From contig CM067358.1 of the NCBI GenBank assembly GCA_034190875.2, forward strand, positions 51,302,557 through 51,366,556: DNA of 64,000 bases, in the 5' to 3' direction. Source of the DNA: Urechis unicinctus. Lineage: Eukaryota; Annelida; Polychaeta; Xenopneusta; Urechidae. Positions within the stretch are counted from its first letter, which is position 1. The number at the start of each line of letters is the position of its first letter. The position numbers and the translations under genes were made by a program. Shown in pieces: positions 53,481 to 64,000 of this stretch. The notes under the pieces are model-generated. The model did not search any database. It was not told where the DNA came from and was given only the letters and a program-made list of their open reading frames with translations.

Positions 53481-54309
53481 GGGACCCCCGGGGGGGTTCT
53501 CTCCATGGAAAAGGGTAGGGGTGAGCCGCCATGCGAATCAAAAATCGGACCATATCTATACCAAGCCAAAGTGAGAAAGGGGAACCATTTACATACCAAA
53601 TCCTCTGAAAAAAGACCCATTCATATACAATTTTGTTTAAAAGGGTCACCAATACATATACCATAATTAATTATCCCAAATCATATCTAAACCACCGCGA
53701 GGAGCTACAAGGGACCCATCCATATACCAAACTAACGATTCAGAATGAAATAGTACGTTTATTAAGCTTCGCAACTTTGCTGATACTGTGGTCAGTCCCA
53801 ACGATGCTCTGGCTCGTAACGGCAAGTTAGTTAATAAAATAGCGGCCACTGAATAAACAGATGTGTGACTCGGGCCCACAGGCTATCAACGAGCGCCCCA
53901 GGACGTACGGCCCATGATGTAGACGATATTGCAGGAAACAGTGGAAGGCGAATGTACGGACCTGACCTTTCTGTTTGCTTATCATGCCATAAAAATTGTC
54001 TTTGAAACAACGCAACCACACTGACTGATTGGGCTGGCCACCATTGACCCAGGGGACTTGAGCAAACACCCAATATTGAGCATCGTATTGGATACCCATC
54101 ACAAAACAAATATCCATTGCTATAGTCGCTGTCAAAAATACGTACCTATTGGTATACCAGGTCATTGCCCAAAAACCCGACCCATTGCTATACCTGTTTT
54201 TCAAGAAATAACGACCCATTTGTATACCAAAATGCCAAAATACCGACCCAAATTGGCGGCACATCCCCACTAACCTCCACATAGTGAGACACCCTCTCGG
54301 GAAGGGACC
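53481..54309. mobile_element. Nested inverted-repeat element with internal periodic 'ACCCATT-n-TATACC' motifs
   Basis: Imperfect inverted repeats of about 50 bases end the element: left 53481-53530 (CCCGGGGGGGTTCTCTCC ... GGGGTGAGCCGCC), right 54255-54309 (GGCGGCACATCCCC ... CCCTCTCGGGAAGGGACC). Inside, a motif like ACCCATTCATATACCA recurs about ten times with spacings near 30-35 bases on both flanks, in the same orientation. The long minus-strand open frame at 53827-54339 follows the periodic repeat and is not taken as a gene. It is foldback- or MITE-like; the family was not assigned. Confidence 0.65.
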
Positions 54310-54645
54310 ATAAATCGTAAGACATTGACATTTTCCCACACATGAAATTTTTTGCTCTTATTTATTTTAAGTGCTGTTGTATGTGTAGATTTCCAAAAAT
54401 CAAGTATTGATATTTGTCTACTTAGTTCCTTGAACGCCCTCTATGGCAGATGTACAAGGACTATTCTATCATAAATCCACACCAGTATATAGAACTACTG
54501 CACCTTTGTTGTTGTGTCGGGGGGAGCTTGTCGAACAAAGGTGTCCCTGTTAGAATGGTTGGTTGCATGGTACTATAAATCAGATGTGTGTGTAAGATGG
54601 GGTAGAACTATGTCTGGCTGATTTGGTGTGCTTAATGGCATAAGA

Positions 54646-54668
54646 CATATATATATATATATATATGC

Positions 54669-54755
<87 letters not shown>

Positions 54756-54876
54756 CAGACAGACAGACAGATTGAGACAGTGAGACAGAGAGAGAGAGAG
54801 TGAGAGAGAGACAGAAATACAGAGAGAGAGAAAGAGAGAGAGAGAAAGAGATAGAGATAGAGCGAGAGCGAGAGAG
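54646..54876. repeat. Compound microsatellite: (TA)n, (TG)n, (ACAG)n, (GA)n
   Basis: The order is TA tract, GTGTGTGTGT, TA tract to 54750, five ACAG units (54751-54770), then a GA-rich tract to 54876. It lies within the 52987-55536 element. Confidence 0.97.
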
Positions 54877-55509
54877 TTAATGATGATTAAATTTATGCTG
54901 CATCATTGTTTTTAGTATATGCTATGTCCTGAAATAAATTGCAATGCAGCTTGTTAATTCGGTGGAGTTTCGGGTGACAGATCAAATATCATTCAATCGG
55001 GAAATCATGAGCATGTATTTAAATCAACTTCTTATATTCCGCTGCAAATATGTCCACACTAATGACAAAACCAATATGATTAAGATTTATCTTTTAACAT
55101 CAAATAAGGCTTGACTAGACATCTGACTGTGTCTTATAAATTCAGCCCTACAGGACGTCTGAGTTAGTATGTATTTTACCGTCCGATCGGGGCTAGGACT
55201 GGGGTAGATTAGTAGGGGTAGATAGATAGAAATTATATATGCGACTTCGTTCAAACGTTCATAAAAAAATATTGTAGTTAATAAATCGTCACACAAATTG
55301 ATATAAGGTGTCAATAGTAATTGGCTTTGTTTTTATGTATTGGCTCTATCAAAAAGTCGTTAAATTTTAGAAATACAGCGATATTTTTTAGTACATACCA
55401 TCGCCGATCAATCTTTTAGCATTGAGCCACGCGCTTTTGTTTACATTTTAGCTTCCACGTAAACAGGTGGCGCGCTGGATGCGAGCTTCACAACGTAAAC
55501 GTCCGAATT

Positions 55510-55536
55510 GGGTATCTTATTATAACAAGATCTTTG
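55510..55536 (-). repeat. Right terminal inverted repeat (27 bases)
   Basis: Perfect inverted match to 52987-53013, followed by the GTTCCTC direct repeat. Confidence 0.93.
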
Positions 55537-55543
55537 GTTCCTC

Positions 55544-58500
55544 TAAATAACTATGTAATTCTCACCACTTCAAAAACTGAAACCAGCAGCTGTTTTAACA
55601 CAACAGAACCACAAAACTCTTACAGAATCTTCACAGATTCCTTAAAGCTTCACGTAGTTGCCATAGATTTACAATACAAGTTCGAACTGATCATTTATCA
55701 ATAATAAGAGTGAAAAGCTTTATCTTGTGGTTAATCAATAGCGTATCGAATACCAATCACAAAGACAAAAACTTATATCGTTCTGTAATTAATGTTTTTA
55801 CGACAGATAAGACACATTCACTCGGGTAGTGCTAGTGCTAAACATCGTTAATGTACCGATTGTTAAATAATTCAGCAGCAAATATTCTTAATCGGGGATT
55901 AATTCATCCGGAAATGCAGGGGATAAACCAATTGATCAACGATGGTGCACCATGTGGTTTCCGTGTATATAAATGATGACTAGAGAGAACGATTGTGGTA
56001 GAAATCCTCTTACACATAAACCGCTATGAATTATCGTATATATAAGGCCTCTCTCGCCCATACTGTGCTTTCCTTGAATGAGCTATTCTCTCAATCGTAG
56101 CATTTAGAGCCAGTGTCCATTTGTATAAGTAAGTGACGGGTAATGGCCTTAATGGGTGAATACATCTGTCAGTGTAATCATGTTGTAGCGACATGTATCA
56201 TATTGCATTAACGATGCAATATCAATTGTTCCGCTGTGATGACTATTAATGATGTTTAATCGAGGTCACTGCCGTTTTACCTATATCATGTACATGTACC
56301 TTACACCGAGTAACGGTTTCTGCAGTGCAGTCATGGTAGTTTTATCAAAGTAGAATGCATCTGCGTCATAATGTGAATGATGACTCGTCATAGCATACTC
56401 CAATAATGACCACAGCACATGCTTATTGACATTAGTCCACACATTGCAATTTGCCTGCTAATCGGTATTTCAGTTTATATTATATTTAATGTTGACATAA
56501 TTAAACGGTTGTAAGATTTGTGGTGGATATAATTGGAACTTCATGTGGGTTGTTGTAAAGTAAAGTTATACATGTATTGTGTACGGCACAATGAGAGCAT
56601 ATTTGTGAACTGAACATGTTTAAAACCTGTTGCTGTCAAATATAATCACATAGTATTTGCTTGATATTTAGGGAATAATACCTTTCCGCAGTTAAACTTC
56701 ATTCATTTAGAATTTTACTTAAGCAGAATCAGTGGACAACAACTGTATATATCACAGTTTGCAGGCTTTATCTAACATTCCCGCCACTTCTGCGAGTCAC
56801 AATTTGCTTTAATGTACAGCATACATGCGTTTAATGTATAAAGTACATCCTCTGTACCAGGAGCGCTATCAATCAATGCATCATAGCTTACATGAGCCAT
56901 TATGAATATTGGCTTGTATTTTTGACCCTTTAAAACTGACCTGTCTTTGTTTGAAGATATATTTAATCTGTCTGTTTTATTGATATCAGAACAACACTAC
57001 ACATATTCGATTTAATGATGTGCTTGACAAACTCCTGCTTGACACATTCCCTGCGCGAGGACCAGCGTCTTTCTCAAAGCAAAATCTTAAATGCTTTATC
57101 AAGCTTCCACAACCTCTAAATCGATTTAATTCATTTACGATTGTCTTGTATTTGCCCGCCTAGAATTTGTTTACCACATCATGGGCCTACAATCAGCTCG
57201 CTGAAATTCAGTAGTTTCTTATATCATTATAATAATTGCTTAACAAACTCTCTGTATACCTTTCTATTGTCCGTACTTCGAAATTCGGCTTAAATACGTT
57301 CAGCCTGCATACCTGCAGGACAAAGATTTTAATAATTGTATCAAACGATGCTTCTCTTTTTTTAACATATCGGGCGACATACCTAACATGATATGAAATT
57401 ATCAAATAAATTTATTGCTTGATGTACAACGGCAGTTAAATCCTAGATATTCACATTTGAGTAAAAATTTGATTGAAAATTGTCATCGGACTTAATGGTA
57501 ACCCAACTAATAATTAATGTGTTATAATCTGGAGTTTGCTCTATTGTACGCTTACAGATCACACGACGACGGTGATATTGACCACATTCACCATTAACAG
57601 CTCAGAGATAATTAATACCCTTATATTTAGCAGCAGTTTAATATTACGTAGCCGTACACGTGAGCTGGCTTTTCTGCGTTCTATAGAGGCAATATCGGTT
57701 TAAACGCAACTACGCTTTGTACACAACATACAGGAGTAATAAATATGCCCAATAAACCTTTGATAACGGCTTTTGCGTATTTAATACCGAAACATGTGAG
57801 GTATCTGTGGAGCCCAGTGTATATAATACTCATTTACATGAGCAAATTTGCATAGAAGACGACTACCAGATAGCATCCGTATGTGATTTTGGCCACCAAG
57901 ATATCTGCTCGAGTTCAGATAATATTGACTAATATTGACTTGACATTATAAGATGTGTTGAACGACAACATTTTATCATATTTTTTTTTGTCATTTGAAG
58001 CATTACTTTCACAAATTTACCTATTTACGCGTTATTAATCCGGGTCTGCTTTAGTGTATCCAATACCATCTAAGTACTACAATGCACAAACATATGTTAG
58101 ACATTCTGCTCATTACGTTATTATGCGCTTTAACATGCATTACTTGGTTTCCATAACATAATGCTATTCTCGGAATCGAATTTGTGATTGATAGGGCTGG
58201 GTGTGGGCTACAATGTGCATTAGAATCTATATCCAAATAAGACAGTAACGAGCCAATACATCATCGTTATCGGTCTATACTGAGTTAAATGGACCTATAG
58301 ACCCTGACCGCCTCTGAAAGCATACCCATTATGTCAACTTAATTACGAAACATAATGCCTCCTGATGTTGCGATTTACTATGGATTTTGGCCATACATAG
58401 TACCAACTCTGCTTATAAGACAAGTATCGCATTTTTCCAAACACAAGTGCAAACTGACTGAAATACGTCACACTGATAGCCCTAAGACATCACTGTTTAC

Positions 58501-61500
58501 CCTGACAGTTATGGTAGATAAACGAGGGTGTCAATATATTTATATGCGCTCCATAAAAGCATTCTTTAAACACATATAACAATCATATAGCACGAGACTG
58601 CAATACATTTGACTAGTCGCGAGCGATATTTGGCATCTGGTACGACCGTCTGTAGAATATTGGTGACAAAATATATCGCCACACTTGAGTAAATATCACT
58701 TCTTTAGTTCCAGAACTACGTCGATGATTGTTGTGCCTGCAAGGCGCAATGAAGCATTTCTCTACGAGCGCAATGCATGTCCATCAATAGCATAAAGTTA
58801 TTGCGTCCAACATTAAAAAAACGTTAGCATATTTTACATAGCTTGCAAAAGTACAAGTGTTTCGCCATATTTAAATGAGCATATTCTATAACAGGAAGGG
58901 GAAACATTTAGAAAAGCATAAATAATGACACGCATGTTTTATAGGAACATATTTCCGGGGAAGGAATGCAGCGCTTCTGCAGTTATCATTCGTTACCATA
59001 TTATACGATGATAGCTCTAAAGCACGTCTTGTTAAATATGATTCTTAAGGTTTAAAAGACTGCCTTTCAGTTTTTACACCCGAGAAAGCAAATAATGGGA
59101 AAGGCTTAACATTGTTATCACGTTGAATATTTACCTGCACTTTTACGATTATAATGATTTGTGATACCGTTCAAGCGCGCTCACAGGATGCATCCTTTGC
59201 ACAACAAAAATCAGCGGATAATCATGGTTTAGAGAGATGATGACGACGGCCGTTTAGCCTATGTATCACGGAGATCCATGCAAATGCTCGTTGTTCACTG
59301 AACCGATAATACATTCTGCTCTTGCTCTAAAGTTGCTTACTGTGTATCGTGGTATTCTATCAGCATTAACTTATTAACTCTACTAGCGTTTTTATAGTCT
59401 ATTGACATTTGAAGGGTCCAACTATTTAGTTATAGTGTAAGCAGTTATAGCATTTACCCAATGCCTTTATTAGAAAAAAATATTCTTCTTGCGAAATTTC
59501 TCGGAATTCGTGTGACGAGAGTAGCAATTGCTTTGCTAGTGGACAACTGAGTTTGATCTTTCTTATCACATTGAATGCAGCTCTCAGTTGCATTTAGTAT
59601 AAACATTGGTCCGAATCTCTACAACTCATCCTCTAGATAGCCTGTGCCCAAGAGCAATAGTTACCATTAAATGCCATTACTGCGTCCAGCGTTGCACGCA
59701 CACGTAGTAATAAATATATACATAAAACGATATTCTTGCTGACTGCAGGCACTTCGTTCTCAGACTTTGCTCTCCACAGTCAACTATTTTGTGCCGAACA
59801 TCTATAGAGAAAAACGAGATCTTTGATAGCGGTCTGGTTTACTATATTTAATGTTTGGCGCATATTCTGTACGATGACAGCAGTTGTGCACCACATCCGG
59901 TGCTTACTTACTTCGGTCCTTACTTCAAAATAATAAGCAGTTGGTTGTTGCACCAGCTGCTTAATCTGGTTCATGACAGTTAACATTAAAGCTTGTACAT
60001 AACATATTACAAACGAGATCAATACATGATGTAAATGGGGGTTGTCATTCTTTATTTGGCTGAAGCTGAGCCATAAAGTTTAATAATTTGCGAAATCGTT
60101 GCTAGAACAATTAACAAGTGCCTCATAAAATTGCACCAGTCTTTATTTGCTTAGCTTCAACTAAACATTGATTATGGTGTGAGGTATCACTGCTCAACCG
60201 TTTGCTCTGATGCAAGCACAAGCACATTTCCTGAAGCAAAACATATTTGCTTTACAATTTGTGCAACGTAAGCAGATACTACTTGTTCTGATGAGAAAAA
60301 CGCGTCGCTTCAGCAGGCTTAAAACTCATTCCACTAAATATTGTTATGTGTGCCTTCTATCTCATAGTATTTTGTAATGATATCACCTTTGTTGTGCCCT
60401 TACATAATCACGACCAAACAATATCGAAATAGTGTGAATTTGTCGCGTTAGAAAACAGAGGCGGCAAACGTCAATAAAACATACTTGCTGTGCTGCTCAT
60501 TTCCATTATTCCAATCGTTTCACAAATGATTAACGCGTTTTGCATTAGTTTTGATCTTGCTTGCGCAAATTTGCATAAATGCAATCAAGACTATGATGTG
60601 ACTATTAGTCAGTGCGATGTTCGAAAGCACTGTAAGTGCCGAAAGCTCCACCGAACCAATTGAGTTAGTTTGTACGGGGAGACACCATAGAGATGATGTC
60701 TGGTTAATAAAGAATATTGCAAAAGCCGGTGCTGATCTATGTTATTCCATTACCACGTCTGGCACACTGTAGACCTGTTGATTTTATCTACGTTAAACCA
60801 TTTATGAGTGCTCTCTGTGGCCTTATATAATCAGCAATTTTAGCAGTAGATGTACTGTGTGTAATATGTACCACGTGGTGAGTGCACATGTCCGCACCCT
60901 TGTTGTTTGGGCTACAGTATTTAGCATACGAAATGCGTTATATGCTTGCAATATCGTTATATACTCTGAATCTAAAAACACTTCATGGACTTAATATGCC
61001 TGGAAGTAACATTATCTTAATGGTTACATGTGATGTGAACGTGAGTATAAAATATTTAGCACCCCACATACACTGTGTGTAATCAATATGAATTAATTAT
61101 TTTTAATTGGTATTTCGGTGCGTAGCTTGTGATCTGGTGCAGGGTGCGTCACTTCCGTGAATTGGTTCCCCGGAGGCTGGTAATACAGGGATCGATAGTT
61201 CATCTAGCAACCAATCGGGGGCACCTAATAGCGCCCTTACCCACACACGCGATGGTCTTAATGCGATGTCTAGAGGTAAACGACACCATAAACATATATG
61301 GTAAAGGCTCCAAGTCAATATGACATCTCATCGATGGTTCTTAAAACATCCTATATTTCTATACATTTGCAACTATTTTGCATCAATACGGGGCATATTG
61401 GTTTCATCTGCCATTCGTCTATTTGCGGCTGCCAATTGCCAGAGTTATCTCACCCGGCTCAAAGATATATACCCAACCCCACGCCATCTACCGTGCGCAA

Positions 61501-63033
61501 CCATCCTCTATCAGACCAGTCCAACTTTGATACCAGCCTGAAATCCAATGTGTTGTGATAGATGAATGTGATGTTAAATGCATTAAATGTAAAAACATGC
61601 ACGCAATTTTGATAAGTTATCTTTGATAGAATTGTCATGTTGACATAGTTATGAAATACTGGCATGAATCATGCTGTCATGTTGCTCATGGTATGTCACT
61701 AGAACTGTTTCTACTACACACATATATATAACCTGGTGCATTTCAAAACTTACTTAGATTCTACAAGATATCAAGGCAAGGAAGGCATTTTGTATGTATG
61801 TGTCAGAGTCAACACATCAAGTCATGAGACAGCAAAAAGCGGTCATTAATTGGTTTGCTCTTGACGTAGCAATGTGACGTAGAAAATTAAGCCTAATACC
61901 GCCGTGTGTTTTGGGATACAAATACATTTAGCTAGTTCAACTTTCAGCTGCGACATAATGGTTTCTATATATCCTTACTTGGCACTGTTTTGCTCAAACA
62001 GTCTTCACATCCAGCCCAATAGATTTATCAGTTCTTGCTTAGCCATCACATTATCCTTTGCCTGCGACTTTTATCGTTGTCACTATAGAACAGCTGATTA
62101 GAACACTAAATCCTTTGTTGCTAGAATATATCTAAATACGTAAATAGCTCCACTTTAAGCTTCAAGCCATGTAAATACATTGTGCATGCAGTGAAACTGT
62201 TAAGGAAATTTAACATCACTATTACCATGGCGCAATGTCGGTCAAGAAACAAAGTGCATTTATAATACCTGGTGGAGTACCACCTTAGCAATTAATCGAA
62301 TTAGAGACGCTGTTTCTCTGGCTGATGGCTACTGTCTGTATTGACAATGATTGACGATCAAAAGGTATATTCATTTACATACTACACAGTATATAAATGA
62401 ATAGCATTAAATATAACATCTCCTGTTTCGCACAACATACGACCTAACTTAATTTGTCTGCATACCATACTTCAGTGTTTGAAGCATTGGCAGATATTCT
62501 CATTGCAGACCATGAAATGAATGGAAGCAGCAATTTACCAAAACAATTCCAACAATTAATATTTTTAAAGACTGGGGATGGATTTACAAACGCGTCTCAA
62601 AGACGGCAATACACGACAGTCACGTTAGGAAACAGTTTAGCCCAAAGGCGAAGAGATGCATAATGCATAACTCAAAATAACTCGTGTCCTCTGAACTCAA
62701 CAGTTGCGTTGCTTAAAGTAACGGTCGAATTAGGTCGCACATGCAACATACCTTGAGCATGCATTGCATGAAGACGAGCATTTACATTAACATGGCGTTT
62801 GCGGTGAAAGGTTACCGAAGATATCTACGCCCTATTGACGCTCGTAAAGTTGCCTCTCGTGTATGCAACTCGCCCTCCAACATATGTGCTTGCCGAACAA
62901 CTGTTGCTTTATTGCCCCAGTTAGTGATGATAAGGTCTAAACAGGCGTAGTTCAACCAATCAGTGTACCCCGAGGGGGTCCATAACGTCATTTGTTGAAT
63001 ACATAAGGCACAAAGTACGTAGGTTCGAGTAAT
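55544..63033. other. AT-rich non-coding stretch
   Basis: No exon with splice context, RNA gene or intact mobile element was recognised on either strand. Open frames are short and background-like. Confidence 0.4.
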
Positions 63034-63079
63034 GTATATATACACACATATATACATATATATATAAATATATATATAA

Positions 63080-63136
<57 letters not shown>

Positions 63137-63195
63137 TATATAAATAAATAATATATATATAATAAATATATTTATATATATAAATATACATATAT
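63034..63195. repeat. Imperfect (TA)n microsatellite
   Basis: TATATA tracts interrupted by AAATA, TACAT and CACACA units. A shorter TA stretch follows at 63414-63438. Confidence 0.96.
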
Positions 63196-64000
63196 TGAAT
63201 CCGATCATAATGTTCTAAGCCCTGATAATACAGCAGTTAATATTACGTTTATGACATGTGCGTAATGATGGCATATATCACATACGCAATATGCAAAGAT
63301 CTTGACTGGAAGCAGCGCAATCAATAGATGGCAGCATTCATCGTAAGGTAAAAAATAATTAGAAAATACTCGCACTATACTAATCGCTGCCTTTGAATTG
63401 GAAGCATATTGGAATATATATACATATATTTATATATCATCAATGAGACGGCCGGTTTATTCAGAATGTCCAAATTTTCGCCTGATCCGTCTCGCGATCG
63501 CCTTCATCAGATCACCCGATGTCTGGCCTGATATACGTGCTGCCCATCATGTCGTTGTACTACCTCACAACAAATAATTGTTAACTTATAGATCAACATC
63601 CTCTAAGTGGAATCAGTCTGGTGTCTGTAGGGTATATTGTACCGTCTGTCTACCTTTGCCGATTCCACTGTTACGGCAATTATTAACTGGTAATACTGTA
63701 ATGCTTGAATTAAGTGACGACGATTCCGCGTCGAATGATGCCATAAATGGTGAAATTCTTAATGAACTTAATCTATGTGTCCATTTCAATTAAATATATT
63801 TACATCGAACCATTATGTTTGCGAAAAAGGAAAATTCAAAGTAATTTGAATTGCGTTCTCCCTCAAATAAAGTTGAAACATGCCTACGACGTTCGTCAGA
63901 CACTATTAACGGCGTTCTTTATAATATCTGGATATCATTAATGTAGCAGTGGGCTCCCATACTACCCACCAATCAGCAAAGACATTTTCCTCAACAAGAC
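63196..64000. other. Non-coding right edge
   Basis: Nothing definite was found. A short plus-strand frame near 63578-63793 has no recognisable domain. Confidence 0.3.

Larger units (their letters stand above)
52980..55543. mobile_element. Non-autonomous DNA-transposon-like element with perfect 27-base terminal inverted repeats
   Basis: The 27 bases at 52987-53013 are the exact reverse complement of 55510-55536 (outer end CAAAGATCTTG). Directly outside both ends lies GTTCCTC (52980-52986 and 55537-55543), a 7-base direct repeat fitting a target-site duplication. Just inside the left end, AGATACCCGACTCGCAGC is echoed by AGATACTCGACGCGCAGC at about 53087, a subterminal repeat. The 2.55-kb interior has no transposase. 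It holds a nested repeat element and microsatellites. The CA...TG ends recall hAT elements, but those duplicate 8 bases, so the superfamily is left open. Confidence 0.8.

Noticed and set aside
53827..54339. 170-codon minus-strand frame
   Set aside because: It lies within the inverted-repeat element and follows its 30-35 base periodic motif. There is no domain, and a second frame overlaps it.

Overview
The window is nuclear DNA from an animal, most likely a marine invertebrate. The evidence is split coding exons with consensus GT/AG junctions, extracellular module families found only in metazoans, a degenerate non-LTR retrotransposon, long (TA)n and (TC)n microsatellites, and large AT-rich non-coding tracts. 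It carries a 100-base assembly gap at 31723-31822. No bacterial, viral or organellar gene arrangement is present. The sequence alone does not fix the species.

Left 15.6 kb, minus strand: one large multi-exon gene, read from about 15557 down to the left edge, where it is cut off. The first two exons encode the N-terminus of a DEG/ENaC (amiloride-sensitive sodium channel) subunit: an HG motif, a first transmembrane helix and the FPAVTICN signature at the start of the ectodomain. The following exons encode secreted-type modules. These are a farnesoic-acid-methyltransferase-like segment (tentative), a Cys-rich segment, PAN/apple, MAM, kringle, LDL-receptor class A, MAM, a MAM interrupted by a CUB, a MAM interrupted by an acidic Ser-Gly linker, and a Thr/Ser/Pro-rich linker. 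From 7.9 kb leftwards the exons join in one continuous frame, and nearly all junctions are phase 1. The model is therefore a channel subunit with a very large modular ectodomain. The rest of the channel (palm, thumb, TM2) would have to lie left of position 1. The join between exon 2 and the modules is the weakest link, because at least one connecting exon was not found.

Intron 1 of that gene (11517-15426) is almost completely filled by an antisense, broken LINE: ORF1 with three zinc knuckles, AP endonuclease, and reverse transcriptase with a deleted core.

From 15.6 to 64 kb only one weak gene candidate was found (minus strand, about 29.9-30.7 kb). The rest is a mosaic of old repeats: a GC-richer block with a 25-base minisatellite (16.9-18.6 kb), a duplicated block with a 30-base minisatellite expanded in only one copy (18.9-21.4 kb), several diverged duplications of roughly 0.2-1.2 kb (21.9/27.1, 34.2/42.4, 36.7/38.2, 49.1/52.2 kb), and a 2.55-kb DNA-transposon-like element with 27-base perfect terminal inverted repeats and 7-base flanking direct repeats (52987-55536). 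A second inverted-repeat element is nested inside it.
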